Below, in pieces: positions 7,216 through 16,005 of a DNA stretch of 64,000 nucleotides. The stretch lies in assembly GCA_903921785.1 (NCBI GenBank), contig CAIXRH010000337.1, positions 1-64,000 of the forward strand, in the 5' to 3' direction. How positions within the stretch are numbered: the first letter of the stretch is position 1; every line of letters begins with the position of its first letter. The translations under genes were made by a program, and so were the position numbers. Source of the DNA: an uncultured Pseudomonadota bacterium (GTDB taxonomy: Bacteria > Myxococcota_A > UBA796 > SXON01). The notes beneath the pieces are model-generated. The model was not told where the DNA came from. It did not search any database and was given only the letters and a program-made list of their open reading frames with translations.

Positions 7216-8856
7216 ATGCGCTTCCCGTTCGCGATGCTCCTGCTCACGGCCTGCCCGATCGTGGCCGAGCCCACCGCGGACTCCGCCTGCCCTCCCGGGA
7301 ACGCCCGTTGCCACCAGCCCGACGACTGCTCCTCGGGAGACCCTGACTTTCGCGAGTGGTACCCCGACGCGGACGCGGACGGCTACGGCGACGACGCCTC
7401 CGCCCGCACCGGCTGCTCCGCCCGCGACGGCGAGACCGAGACCGCCGGCGACTGCGCGGACGACGACCCGACCATCCACCCCGGCGCGAACGACGTCTGC
7501 GCCGATGGCGTGGATCAGGACTGCGACGGCCGCGACCCCCGCTGCTCCATGGCCGGCGAGCTCTCCCTGGCCGACGCGGACGCCAAGATCCTCGGCGCAA
7601 CCAGCATGATGATGGCCGAGTATATGGACGTGGGCGACGTCAACGACGACGGCTTCGCCGACGTGGCGGCGAACACCATGTACGCCGACGCGATGCAGGG
7701 CGGGGGCGCGATCGTCTTCGGCCCGGTGAGCGGGACACACCCCCTGAGCGAGGTCGGCGCCCGCATCCTCAGCAGCCGCGCCACCACCAGCGCGGGCCGC
7801 TCCGTCGCCGTGGCCGACGTCAACGGCGACGGGATCGACGACATCGCCCTCGGCGCCGCCGACGAGACCTGCATGGAGTGGGTCCTCTTCGGCCCCATCA
7901 CCGGGGACGTGAAGCTCGCCGACGCGGACGTCACCCGCTCCGGCACCTGGGACACCGAGGTCGGCCACGGCTCCGACCTCGCGGACGTCACCGGCGACGG
8001 GGTGGTGGACCTCATCATCGGCGCCTACGAAGACGACACCAAGGGTGTGGACGCGGGGGCCGTCTTCGTGGAGCACGGGCCCGTGGCGCTCGGGACGTCC
8101 ACGGTCAACGCCGAGGCCGATCAGCGGTTCTACGGAGAGGCCGGGGGGGCCTACGCCGGTCGGTACGTGCGCGCCGGGGAGGACGTCAACGGCGATGGCA
8201 TCGGCGACCTCCTCCTCGCCGCGCCCTACGCCTCCGACGGCGCGCCCACCTCCGGCGCGGCCTACCTCGTCTACGGCGGCGGAACCGGCGACGTGGGCCT
8301 CGCCCAGGCCGACGCGAAGTACGCTGGGGAAGACGCTGGCGACTACGCGGGCGAGGGCCTCGCCCTCGGCGACGTCAGCGGCGACGGCCTCACGGACATC
8401 CTCCTCGGCGGCTACGACTCCAGCGCCGGCGTCTACACCGGCGCCGCCTACGTGGTCTACGGTCCCGGCACGAGCACCGCCTCCCTCGCCAACGCCGACG
8501 TCATCCTCCGCGGCGACGCCCGAAACGAGCAGTTCGGCCTCGCCCTCTCCGGGAAGGACGTCGACGGCGACGGCGTCGGCGACCTGCTGGTCGGTGCCCG
8601 CGGCGAGGTCGGCGCCGCCCGGCTCAGCGGCGCCGCATCCTTGTTCTATGGCCCCATCCTCGGCGGCCTCGACGCCTCCACGCCCGACCTCCACCTCCTC
8701 GGCGACGTCGCAAACGCCTCGGCCGGCGCATCGGTAGACTCCGCCGACCTCGACGCCGACGGCCTCCCCGACCTGCTCGTCGGGGCTCCCACGGATCGCG
8801 ATGGCGGGAGCAGCGCAGGGGCGATCTACGTGGTCTACGGGGTGACCCGGCCGTAG
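7216..8856 (+). CDS. FG-GAP beta-propeller lipoprotein with MopE-type metal-binding motif
   Basis: The 546-residue precursor has a lipoprotein signal (LLLTAC, lipidated Cys at residue 13). A Cys-rich Asp motif follows (YPDADADGYGDDA, then CADDDPTIHPGAND, CADGVDQDCDG), the MopE-like metal-binding sequence common in Myxococcota surface proteins. Seven FG-GAP/VCBS units come next, recognised by DVNDDGFADVAA, DVNGDGIDDIALGA, DVTGDGVVDLIIGA, DVNGDGIGDLLLAA, DVSGDGLTDILLGG, DVDGDGVGDLLVGA and DLDADGLPDLLVGA. They predict a seven-bladed, calcium-stabilised, integrin-alpha-like propeller on the outer surface. Likely roles are adhesion or protein binding; no partner gene is adjacent. The ATG at 7216 is the only one giving the signal peptide. 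Confidence 0.88.
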   Translation: MRFPFAMLLLTACPIVAEPTADSACPPGNARCHQPDDCSSGDPDFREWYPDADADGYGDDASARTGCSARDGETETAGDCADDDPTIHPGANDVCADGVDQDCDGRDPRCSMAGELSLADADAKILGATSMMMAEYMDVGDVNDDGFADVAANTMYADAMQGGGAIVFGPVSGTHPLSEVGARILSSRATTSAGRSVAVADVNGDGIDDIALGAADETCMEWVLFGPITGDVKLADADVTRSGTWDTEVGHGSDLADVTGDGVVDLIIGAYEDDTKGVDAGAVFVEHGPVALGTSTVNAEADQRFYGEAGGAYAGRYVRAGEDVNGDGIGDLLLAAPYASDGAPTSGAAYLVYGGGTGDVGLAQADAKYAGEDAGDYAGEGLALGDVSGDGLTDILLGGYDSSAGVYTGAAYVVYGPGTSTASLANADVILRGDARNEQFGLALSGKDVDGDGVGDLLVGARGEVGAARLSGAASLFYGPILGGLDASTPDLHLLGDVANASAGASVDSADLDADGLPDLLVGAPTDRDGGSSAGAIYVVYGVTRP

Positions 8857-8875
8857 GGCCCCTCCCTTCCGAATT

Positions 8876-8900
8876 GCACCACGGAGGACACGGAGAGATG
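8876..8900 (+). repeat. CACGGAG-type repeat R5, copy 1
   Basis: CACCACGGAGGACACGGAGA followed by a short tail closely matches 24682-24717 and the inverted copy at 24832-24864. It lies 20 bp downstream of the FG-GAP gene. Sequences of this ACGGAG-CACGGAG type recur in intergenic DNA of several GC-rich phyla; that statement is from general knowledge, not from this sequence. Confidence 0.5.
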
Positions 8901-9030
8901 ACGGAACCGCGTCCGATTCGGCTCCACCACCGCCGCGATGGGGTCCCCGGGAGGGCTCAGACCGAGCGTACGCGCGAACCGGCCGAGCACGTGTCCACGG
9001 GCAGGCCCATCAAGCGGTCCCAAACGACGA

Positions 9031-9053
9031 CAAAAAGGCGCCGCTGACGCCGG
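9031..9053 (-). terminator. Candidate weak terminator downstream of the radical SAM gene
   Basis: On the minus strand GGCG and CGCC (arms 9048-9051 and 9037-9040) close a 7-nt loop and are followed by TTTTTG (9031-9036). The stem is only four base pairs unless neighbouring G:T pairs extend it, so the call rests mainly on the T-run. It lies beyond the R2 element, about 60 nt after the stop codon. Confidence 0.35.
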
Positions 9054-9060
9054 TCATGGC

Positions 9061-9110
9061 TGGACCACTTGGGCTCGCGAGGGTGGAGGAGGGCTGGGAG
9101 GGGGAACCCT
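9061..9110 (-). repeat. 3'-flanking element R2, copy 1
   Basis: In the sense of the radical SAM gene, the sequence after its stop codon reads GTTCCCCCTCCCAGCCC, a short spacer, CACCCTCGCGAGCC and AAGTGGTCC. The same arrangement follows the stop codons at 31126, 39819, 47786 and 61528, and a further copy sits at 23497-23549. The C-rich first half with little G suits Rho loading; the TCGCGA palindrome is the most conserved part. The interval 8857-9112 contains only R5, this element and the weak terminator. Confidence 0.75.
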
Positions 9111-9112
9111 CG

Positions 9113-11668
9113 CTAAGCCCGCGCCTCCGACCACCCCGCGCCGGGCGAGACCAGACCGTCGGCACCCGCGACGAGCACCTCGGTCCGCACCACCCGCGTA
9201 CTTGAAGGGAGACCGAGCAACTTCACGTAATCCTTGGCCTTTCCGGGCTTCGCGTCCACCACGCCGAGGCCCAACTCCACGACCCCGTCGTCCCGAACCC
9301 TCAGGTGACGGATCATGCCGCGCACGTCGATCGTGAGCAGGCCCGACTTTGACTTCCGGGCGATCTTGAGCTCGGTGGTCTCGAGGAGCGACCAGGCGGC
9401 GGCGCGGAGCACGTCCACGTCCATCCCGGAGATGAGCTGGTACTCCCAGCCGATCACCTCGCCCATGAGCGCGTTGGCCTTCAGTGGCACCTCGATCCCG
9501 CCGAGCACGAGGAAGCCGGCCGGGGCCGTCTCGCGGAGGGCCGCCGTGAACGCCGCGACATCCCGGCGAGCGCTCAAACGAACGTCGAGGTACTCGGCGA
9601 GGCTCTCTTCGCCGCTCGGAAGCGCGCTGGAGAAGTCGATGCGCGGGTGGGGGTGGAAGCCCTGCGTGTACGCGATGGGCGCCTCCACACGCCGAAGCGC
9701 GCGGACCCACACGTTCTGCCACTCCAGGTGGCCGAGGAACCGCGCTTCGCCGATACGACCGATCCGGAACCGCAGCCGCTGCACGGCCTCCGGCTCCTTG
9801 GTGACCGTGACCGTCGGCCGCACCCACGCCGCCTCGTCCTTCCGGCCTTCGATGGCGCCGCGGAGCATCGACGCGCAGAGCTCGCGCTCCACGTCGATCA
9901 CCCCGCACTTGTGGCACTTCTTCTGGCGGCAGTCCGGCGCGTGCTGGAGCTGCATCGCCCGCTCCCAGTCCGCGACGAACCACTCCTTGGGGATGTGGAT
10001 GTCGATGTGGTCCCAGGGCAGGCGCTCGTCGAGCGCGCGCTCACGGAGCGCGTTCTTCACGTCGAAGTTCGTCTTCTCGATGGCGCGCTGCCAGGCGCCG
10101 AAGTTGAGGTGTTCGCCCCAGGCGTCCATGCGCGCGCCTTCTTGCCAGGCGGCCTCGATGAGGTCGGCGGCGCGGCGATCACTGCGGGAGACGAGCCCTT
10201 CGAGGAAGGTCTCCTCCGGGTGGTGGCGGCCGAACTTGATGCTCTTCATGGTGCGGATGCGGTCGAGGAGCAGCGCCTGCTTTCGCTCGGTCTCCCCGAT
10301 GTCGATCTGCTCGGCCCACTGGAACGGAGTGAACGGCTTGGGCACGAAGGTGCTCACGCCGGTGTGCACCATGGCCTGGGAATTCTTCTTCTTGCCAGCC
10401 CACAAGGTGCGGCGGCAGAGGTCGGCGATGGCGACGACGTCTTCGTCACGCTCGGTGGGCAGGCCGATCATGAAGTAGGTCTTCACGTGATCCCAGCCCT
10501 TGTCGTAGGCGGCCGAGGCCATCTCGATGAGCTCTTCGTCCGGAATCCACTTGTTGATCACCGCGCGCAGCCGGGGCGTCGCCGCCTCGGGCGCGAACGT
10601 GAGGCCGGTGCGCCGGGTGGTCGCGGCCATGTCCGCGAGGTCCACCGAGAAGCTGTCCAGCCGCAACGACGGTAACGACACCGTGACCTTCGTCTCCGCC
10701 GCGACCTGCGCCGTGCGCGCGACGAGCCCCCGGACGTGGGAGTGGTCGCAGGTGGAGAGCGAAACGAGCGACACCTCGTCGTAGCCGGTGGCCGCGAGCG
10801 TGCGCCGCATCAGCGACTCCACGTCGTCGATCGAGCGTTCCCGCACGGGGCGCGTGGTCATCCCCGCCTGGCAGAACCGGCAGCCCTGGGTGCAGCCGCG
10901 CAGCACCTCAAGAGAGACCCGGTCGTGCACCTGCTCGGTGTAGGGCACGAGGTAGTTCACCGGGAACTGCTCGGCCGTGAGCTTCTTCGCGGTGCGCTTG
11001 CGGATCTTCGGGGCGTCCAACGGGGGGCGGATGGAGCCGTCCGCGAGGGTCTCCATCGGGTACAGTGAGGGCACGTAGACGCCCTCGATCGCCGCGAGCG
11101 CCTGCAGGCGGGCCTCGCGCCCGGAGACGCTGCGGAAGACCTCGGCGATCTCGATCACCACGTCCTCTCCGTCGCCGATGACGAAGAAGTCCATGAACGG
11201 GGCGAGCGGCTCGGGGTTGAACACCGACGGCCCCCCGGCGAAGACGAGCGGGTGCCCCTCCCTGCGGTTGGCGGCGCGGATGGGCATCCCCGCGAGGTCG
11301 ATCATGTTCACGATGTTGGTGAACGTGAGCTCGGATTGCAGGGTGAAGCCGAGGCCGTCGAAGTGGTGCAGCTCGTCCTTGCTCTCGAGCGCGAAGAGGT
11401 GATGTCCGCCTTCGCGCAGGGCCTTCTCCATGTCCGCCGCGGGCGCGTACACCCGCTCGGCCCACACGTCCGGGAGGCGGTTGAGGATGGCGTAGAGGAT
11501 GTGGAGGCCGAGGTTGCCAAGCCCCAGATCGTACAGGTCCGGGAAGGCGAGCGCGAGGCGCACCTTGGAGCCCGGCTTGAAGCTGCGGTTGAGCTCGGTG
11601 CCGAGGTAGCGGCTGGGACGCTCCACGCGGGCGAGGATGTCGTCGGAGAGGACCCGGGAGAGGTTCAT
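9113..11668 (-). CDS. B12-binding-type radical SAM protein with C-terminal DUF2344 domain
   Basis: 851 residues combining two modules often found fused or adjacent. Residues 1-220 are a B12-binding-like alpha/beta domain (LALAFPDLYDLGLGNLGLHI, VIGDGEDVV). The radical SAM core has its cluster motif CTQGCRFC at residues 259-266. A Cys-rich insert (CRQKKCHKCG) and a C-terminal DUF2344/TIGR03936-like domain (LRFRIGRIGEARFLGHLEW, FHPHPRIDFSSALPSGEESL) follow. In other bacteria such proteins lie near ribonuclease E/G and ribosomal L21/L27 genes and are suspected of RNA modification; here no such neighbour exists. The ATG at 11668 lacks a Shine-Dalgarno but has the ATAGCC motif 7 nt upstream. Confidence 0.88.
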   Translation of the reverse strand: MNLSRVLSDDILARVERPSRYLGTELNRSFKPGSKVRLALAFPDLYDLGLGNLGLHILYAILNRLPDVWAERVYAPAADMEKALREGGHHLFALESKDELHHFDGLGFTLQSELTFTNIVNMIDLAGMPIRAANRREGHPLVFAGGPSVFNPEPLAPFMDFFVIGDGEDVVIEIAEVFRSVSGREARLQALAAIEGVYVPSLYPMETLADGSIRPPLDAPKIRKRTAKKLTAEQFPVNYLVPYTEQVHDRVSLEVLRGCTQGCRFCQAGMTTRPVRERSIDDVESLMRRTLAATGYDEVSLVSLSTCDHSHVRGLVARTAQVAAETKVTVSLPSLRLDSFSVDLADMAATTRRTGLTFAPEAATPRLRAVINKWIPDEELIEMASAAYDKGWDHVKTYFMIGLPTERDEDVVAIADLCRRTLWAGKKKNSQAMVHTGVSTFVPKPFTPFQWAEQIDIGETERKQALLLDRIRTMKSIKFGRHHPEETFLEGLVSRSDRRAADLIEAAWQEGARMDAWGEHLNFGAWQRAIEKTNFDVKNALRERALDERLPWDHIDIHIPKEWFVADWERAMQLQHAPDCRQKKCHKCGVIDVERELCASMLRGAIEGRKDEAAWVRPTVTVTKEPEAVQRLRFRIGRIGEARFLGHLEWQNVWVRALRRVEAPIAYTQGFHPHPRIDFSSALPSGEESLAEYLDVRLSARRDVAAFTAALRETAPAGFLVLGGIEVPLKANALMGEVIGWEYQLISGMDVDVLRAAAWSLLETTELKIARKSKSGLLTIDVRGMIRHLRVRDDGVVELGLGVVDAKPGKAKDYVKLLGLPSSTRVVRTEVLVAGADGLVSPGAGWSEARA

Positions 11669-11675
11669 GGTCGGC

Positions 11676-11681
11676 GGCTAT
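11676..11681 (-). promoter_or_regulatory. ATAGCC start-proximal motif of the radical SAM gene
   Basis: ATAGCC on the minus strand ends 7 nt before the ATG at 11668, matching the spacing seen at 5871, 11725, 38906 and 50354. The divergent histidine kinase carries its own copy 44 bp away. Confidence 0.45.
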
Positions 11682-11724
11682 TGCACGAGGCCCCGAGGGG
11701 CACGCGCGGACCGCGTGCGTTCTG

Positions 11725-11731
11725 GATAGCC
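11725..11731 (+). promoter_or_regulatory. GATAGCC start-proximal motif of the histidine kinase gene
   Basis: GATAGCC is followed by 7 nt and then the ATG at 11739, with no ribosome-binding site. With the divergent ATAGCC at 11676 it makes a compact back-to-back promoter region of 70 bp between two start codons. Confidence 0.45.
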
Positions 11732-11738
11732 CGTACCC

Positions 11739-13235
11739 ATGCCCACCTTGGGGGAGAGCATCGCGCGCCGCCGGGTCTTCTGGACCCTGGTGGTGCTCGT
11801 CGTCGCGCCCACCGTCGCGCTGTTCGCCTATGGGCTCGCCGGCCTCAAGGACCGCGCCGACGCGGAGGAGGGCCGGCTCCACGAACGGTACGCGTTGCAG
11901 GCCCGCGAGCTGGAGTCCGCGCTGCTCGCCCGGCTCGGCGAAGAGGACGACCACCTCCGGCGCACCCTGTCCGCGACCCCGCCCGACGCGCTCGACCTCG
12001 CCATCGCCACCTACGGGCAGCAGAGCGGGGTGGTGAACAACGTCTGGAAGCTCGACGATCCCACCCTGCCCCCCGAGGTGGTCCCCGCCGCCACCCGCCT
12101 CACCGAGGCCTCGCCGGTCACGGTGCTGCCCCGCCGCGATGAGGGCGATCTCGCGGTGAGCCGGGTGAAGGAGGGGCTCGTGGTCGCCTACCGCCTCGAT
12201 GCCCGGGTGGTCGACGCCGTGGCGCTCCCCGAGCTGGTCGGTCGGCTCTTCCCCAACGAGCGGGCCCGATACCACCTCCGCGCGGCGGCCGGAGATGCGG
12301 CCGGCGCCCCTGTCTCGTTCGAGGGGCTCCGTCGCCGCATGGCGAGCACGCTCCTCGAAGACGAACCCTTCGTCACCCGGCCGTTGGGGCCGCCGCTCTC
12401 GCACTGGCGCATCGAGGTGACCGAGCCCGACGTCTCCGAGGCGACGGTCCCCGGGCTCCGGGCCACGATGATCGTGCTCTTCGCGATCACCGTCGTCGGC
12501 GTGATCCTCATGGGCCGGGCGGTGGTGCAGCAGACCCGGCTCTCCCGCCTCCAGACCGACTTCGTCTCCAACGTGAGCCACGAGCTGCGCACTCCGCTGA
12601 CCTCCATCCGCCTCTTCGTGGAGACGCTCCAGAGCGGCCGGGTGAAGGACCCCGAGAAGGTCGCGGAGTGCCTGGCGATCATCGCCGGCGAGACCGACCG
12701 CCTCTCCCGGAAGATCGAGCGGGTGCTCACCTGGGCCCGCATGGAGGCGGGCCGCCGGGTCTACGAGCTGCGCCCGGTGTCGCCCCAGGAGATCGTCGAC
12801 CTCACCCGCTCTGCCTTCCGCGCCTACGACCTGGAGCATGTCACCGAGTTCACCGTGGATGTCGCGGCGGAACTGCCGCTCGTCACCGCCGATCCCGACG
12901 CGATCGTCGAGGCGCTGCTGAACCTCCTCGGCAACGCCCGGAAGTACGGTGGGCCGGACGTGCACATCCGGCTGCGGGCCGTCCATGAACCCCCGGGCGT
13001 GCGCTTCGTCGTGGAGGACGACGGGCCGGGAATCCCCCTCTTCGAGCAGCGTCGGGTGTTCGAGAAGTTCTACCGCTCCGACGGCCTCCTCTCCCGGCGC
13101 TCCGAGGGCAGCGGCCTGGGGCTGGCGATCGTGGCCGGCATCGTGACCGCTCACAAGGGCCGGGTTGGCCTCGAATCGGTGGAGCGGACGGGGTCGCGGT
13201 TCACCATCTGGCTTCCGCCGTCTACAACGGCTTGA
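11739..13235 (+). CDS. Orphan membrane sensor histidine kinase
   Basis: 498 residues: cytoplasmic N-tail, TM1 at residues 14-33, a roughly 205-residue periplasmic sensor domain, TM2 at 241-261, then HisKA and HATPase_c. The H box SNVSHELRTPL places the phosphorylated His at 281. The N box is NLLGNARKYG, G1 is DDGPGIP, the F box FEKFYR and G2 GSGLGLAI, so all ATP-lid motifs are intact. TM2 runs almost directly into the dimerisation helix; no HAMP or PAS domain is visible. No response regulator is nearby, so the partner is encoded elsewhere. The sensor domain resembles nothing I can name. Confidence 0.93.
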   Translation: MPTLGESIARRRVFWTLVVLVVAPTVALFAYGLAGLKDRADAEEGRLHERYALQARELESALLARLGEEDDHLRRTLSATPPDALDLAIATYGQQSGVVNNVWKLDDPTLPPEVVPAATRLTEASPVTVLPRRDEGDLAVSRVKEGLVVAYRLDARVVDAVALPELVGRLFPNERARYHLRAAAGDAAGAPVSFEGLRRRMASTLLEDEPFVTRPLGPPLSHWRIEVTEPDVSEATVPGLRATMIVLFAITVVGVILMGRAVVQQTRLSRLQTDFVSNVSHELRTPLTSIRLFVETLQSGRVKDPEKVAECLAIIAGETDRLSRKIERVLTWARMEAGRRVYELRPVSPQEIVDLTRSAFRAYDLEHVTEFTVDVAAELPLVTADPDAIVEALLNLLGNARKYGGPDVHIRLRAVHEPPGVRFVVEDDGPGIPLFEQRRVFEKFYRSDGLLSRRSEGSGLGLAIVAGIVTAHKGRVGLESVERTGSRFTIWLPPSTTA

Positions 13236-13282
13236 CAGGTCTACGGCGGCTGACCGATACTGCGCCCTCCTGAGGAGACTCC

Positions 13283-13993
13283 ATGCGCTACCCCATCCTG
13301 GCCCTGCTCGCGCTCGCCGCCTGCGCCGTCGAATCCGATCCCTGCGGTCCCACCATGGGCCGGGCGGACGACGGAAACTGCTACCCGCTCGACCTCGGTG
13401 GCGACACCGGCTCCGGCAGCGACACCGACACGGCCGCGGACACCGGTGACACCGACATGGACACCGACACCGACACCAACACGGATACGAGCACGGACAC
13501 CGGCACCGACACCGGGAAGGACACCGGCACCGACACCGGGAAGGACACCGGCACCGACACTGGCGTGGACACCGGGAAGGACACCGCCATCGACACGGGC
13601 ACCGACACCGCCGTCGACACGGGCACCACCTCCGGCGGCACCGCCACGTTCGAGGGCAACTACGCCGCGATGGGCACCGTCACCTCTTCCGCGGTGTGCC
13701 TCTTCTCGGTGTACGACGAAGCCGACCTCGACGCTTCCGGGAACCCGGATGTGGCCGGCGGCGCGGTCGCGCTCGGCAACACCCCGTTCACCTGCCCGAC
13801 CGCTTCGGGCTCGCCGGTCGCGTTCTCGGTCACCGCGAGCATCGGCACCTCCACGTCCGTGGGCCTCTCGGTCACCATCGATCCCGACGGCGACCCCACC
13901 ACGTTCGACGCGATGGCCGGCTCCGCGAAGAACAACCCCTGGGCCGTCTCCGACGGCGCCACGGTGACGGGGCTCCAGATCAAGACGATGTAG
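13283..13993 (+). CDS. Lipoprotein with Asp-Thr-Gly low-complexity linker
   Basis: 236 residues. A lipoprotein signal (LLALAAC, Cys at 14) and a short Cys-containing segment precede about 75 residues built from DT, DTG and DTGKD units. A roughly 110-residue C-terminal beta-type domain follows (FEGNYAAMGTVTSSAVCLFS). The acidic repeat resembles a calcium-binding stalk that projects the terminal domain from the outer membrane; such (DTG)n stalks are common in Myxococcota lipoproteins. The repeat DNA is an imperfect 6- and 12-bp array, so its length may vary between strains. GAGGAGACTCC before the ATG is a good ribosome-binding site, and GATACT lies 27 nt upstream as a possible -10. Confidence 0.8.
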   Translation: MRYPILALLALAACAVESDPCGPTMGRADDGNCYPLDLGGDTGSGSDTDTAADTGDTDMDTDTDTNTDTSTDTGTDTGKDTGTDTGKDTGTDTGVDTGKDTAIDTGTDTAVDTGTTSGGTATFEGNYAAMGTVTSSAVCLFSVYDEADLDASGNPDVAGGAVALGNTPFTCPTASGSPVAFSVTASIGTSTSVGLSVTIDPDGDPTTFDAMAGSAKNNPWAVSDGATVTGLQIKTM

Positions 13994-13996
13994 GGC

Positions 13997-14290
13997 GTGT
14001 TCGCGCTCCTCTGGCTCGCATGCACGCCGGCGCCCCCTGGGCCGGCGGCCGCTGGTTCGCCGTCGGCGGCGCTCGCGGTGCGCGTGTCGGAGGTGCAGAC
14101 AAAGGCCGCAGACGTGGCCGCGCGCGCCAATGATCTCGGCGCGCGATTCGACGCGTTGCGGACCGCCGCGCCCGAGGCGCGGGCGGCGCAGGTGGCGGCG
14201 CTTCGCGAGGAGGCGGCGGCACTTCAGACCCTGGCAAGGGAGTCCCAGGCCGAGGTGAAGGCCGTGGAGGCCTCCGCTCAGGTCTGGTGA
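13997..14290 (+). CDS. Small coiled-coil lipoprotein
   Basis: 97 residues from a GTG three nt after the preceding stop. The signal peptide is very short with lipobox LWLAC (Cys at 9), a Pro/Ala/Gly linker follows, and then a single long Ala/Glu/Arg-rich helix (VRVSEVQTKAADVAARANDL) that predicts a coiled coil like a periplasmic tether. It is almost certainly co-transcribed with the DTG lipoprotein. Its last 13 nt overlap tail-to-tail with the convergent surface-protein gene at 14278. No family is recognised. Confidence 0.65.
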   Translation: MFALLWLACTPAPPGPAAAGSPSAALAVRVSEVQTKAADVAARANDLGARFDALRTAAPEARAAQVAALREEAAALQTLARESQAEVKAVEASAQVW

Positions 14291-16005
14291 CGACGCCGCG
14301 CGCGGAGCGCCAGTCCGGCGCCGATCGCGAGGAGGCCGGCGTTGGCCGCACCGCTCCCGCAGCCGCACCCTCCCGCGCCAACGGCGTCGGGAGCGTCGGG
14401 ATCGGTGCCGAGCACCCACTCCTCCCCGTTGGTGAAGCCGTCGCCGTCGAGATCGCCGGCGGCGTCGTCGTGCGCGGGGTCGAGTCCGTGGGCGCGCTCC
14501 CAGTCGTCGCCCATGCCGTCGTGATCGTCGTCGACCGGCAGCACCAGGTCGAGGCCGTCGAGCACGTCGCCGTGGTTGACGAGGAGGACGCCCGCGGCGT
14601 CCGCCGAGCGGGCGGCTTCGTACCAGGTCGTGGCATAGCCGGGATCTCCCGGGCAATACCAGTAGAAGGCGGCGTCCACCGTCACGGTGGTCGCGTCGAC
14701 GCCCCGAATGGTGTAGGCGCCGTCCCGGTCGGTCGTCGCCGTCCACTGACGTTGGGCGCCGGTCGTCTCCACGGCCTCCACGCGCGCGCCGTACACCGGC
14801 TCGCCCCGGTCGTCGGTGACGGTGCCGGAGAGCACGGCGCCACGCTCCAGCGGGAGCTCCAGGTCCGTGGCGCCATCTACCTGGAAAACCAGGGGCTCAC
14901 CCGTTCCATCCACGATGAAGCCGGAGGTGAAGCCGGCGTCCTGCCCGTAGACGTAGACGTAGTAGTTTCCAGCATATAGCCCGCCGATGCTCACCTCCCC
15001 CTCAGGGGTGAGCTGGTCGCCGCGGCCGACGGTGTAGGTGTCGTTGTAGACGAGCACCGACACGCCATCGAACGACCCCTCCCCTAGGGCCTGGAGCGTG
15101 AGGCGGCTCTCGGTGGGCAGCGAGACGTCCACGGTCGCGTCCGCGCCTTCGTCGGGCACGGGGTAGCTGCCGCCCGGGCGGTCGCTTCCGGGGTAATACG
15201 TGGTCGCCAGCCCGGGTGACGACGCCCAGACCACCACGTCTCCAGGCGGGAGCCCATCGGCAGCGTAGGCGCCGTCGAGCCCCACCGTCTCCGTGAGGAT
15301 CTGTTGGGAGGAGTAGACGTAGACCTGCCCCTCGGCGACCGCGCCGTCGGGGCCGGAGATGACGCCGGAGACCCGGATGCCGTCGAGCAGCGCGACGTCG
15401 CCGACGTCGGTCTCGACCCCGGCGGCGAACGAGCCCCGCTCGCTCTCGCCCTCCGTGTAGCTCGGCCCAGCGTATTGCCGTGGCCAGCCCGAACCCTCCA
15501 CGGACACGTAGAACGCGGAGCCGGCGGCCTCCGCGTCGAGGCCAGAGATCGCGAAGCGCCCGTCGTCGTCCGTGGTGTCGTTGCGCTCGATGAGCCCGGT
15601 CCGCGGCTCGGCGCCGTACGCGGTCACCCGCATACCACCGATCGGCGTCCCCGCGAGATCCACCACCCTGCCGGTCACCGACGCGCCGGTCTCCAGCGCC
15701 TCGTCCACCCCGGCGACGACGCTGGACTCCGCCGGGAGCTGCACGACCTCGGCCGAGCAGGTGTCCCAGGCGCCGCCGTAGAACCGGTCGCCGTGGGGAT
15801 CGTAGTTCGGGGGCAGAAAACGCAGCCGGTAGCCGCCGGGCGGCAACCCCTGGAGGGTCCACTCGCCGCCGCTGCGGGTCGTCGCCGCCGCGTAGTTGAA
15901 GCGCACGTCGTACGCGTACACCGTCGCCCCGACGATCGGCTGACCGTCGGCGCCGGTGAGCGTGCCCGAGAGCTCAGCCGCGAACGCGGCTGCCAGCCAG
16001 ATCAC
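14278..16005 (-). CDS. Surface protein with carboxypeptidase-regulatory-like domains and MYXO-CTERM-like tail
   Basis: 575 residues: a signal peptide (MIWLAAAFAAELSG), then at least five carboxypeptidase-regulatory-like beta-sandwich repeats (GADGQPIVGATVYAYDV, DLAGTPIGGMRVTAYGAE, DDRGEPVYGARVEAVET). One thrombospondin-type-3/EF-like calcium stretch follows (DDDHDGMGDDWERAHGLDP, DLDGDGFTNGEEW). The tail GGCGCGSGAANAGLL plus a hydrophobic helix ending RARRRH fits the tripartite MYXO-CTERM signal, in which a Gly/Cys motif is processed by a myxosortase. No myxosortase is encoded in this window. The start lies inside the 3' end of the upstream membrane gene (32-nt overlap). Confidence 0.82.
   Translation of the reverse strand: MIWLAAAFAAELSGTLTGADGQPIVGATVYAYDVRFNYAAATTRSGGEWTLQGLPPGGYRLRFLPPNYDPHGDRFYGGAWDTCSAEVVQLPAESSVVAGVDEALETGASVTGRVVDLAGTPIGGMRVTAYGAEPRTGLIERNDTTDDDGRFAISGLDAEAAGSAFYVSVEGSGWPRQYAGPSYTEGESERGSFAAGVETDVGDVALLDGIRVSGVISGPDGAVAEGQVYVYSSQQILTETVGLDGAYAADGLPPGDVVVWASSPGLATTYYPGSDRPGGSYPVPDEGADATVDVSLPTESRLTLQALGEGSFDGVSVLVYNDTYTVGRGDQLTPEGEVSIGGLYAGNYYVYVYGQDAGFTSGFIVDGTGEPLVFQVDGATDLELPLERGAVLSGTVTDDRGEPVYGARVEAVETTGAQRQWTATTDRDGAYTIRGVDATTVTVDAAFYWYCPGDPGYATTWYEAARSADAAGVLLVNHGDVLDGLDLVLPVDDDHDGMGDDWERAHGLDPAHDDAAGDLDGDGFTNGEEWVLGTDPDAPDAVGAGGCGCGSGAANAGLLAIGAGLALRARRRHQT

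Noticed and set aside
10908-13154. 748-codon minus-strand frame across the histidine kinase
   Set aside because: It is Arg/Gly/Pro-rich, joins the antisense of one gene to an out-of-frame part of another, and ignores the clear HisKA/HATPase motifs on the plus strand.
13440-13630. Regular short repeats considered as a CRISPR array
   Set aside because: Units are 6-12 bp without unique spacers and encode DTG residues in frame inside a lipoprotein gene.
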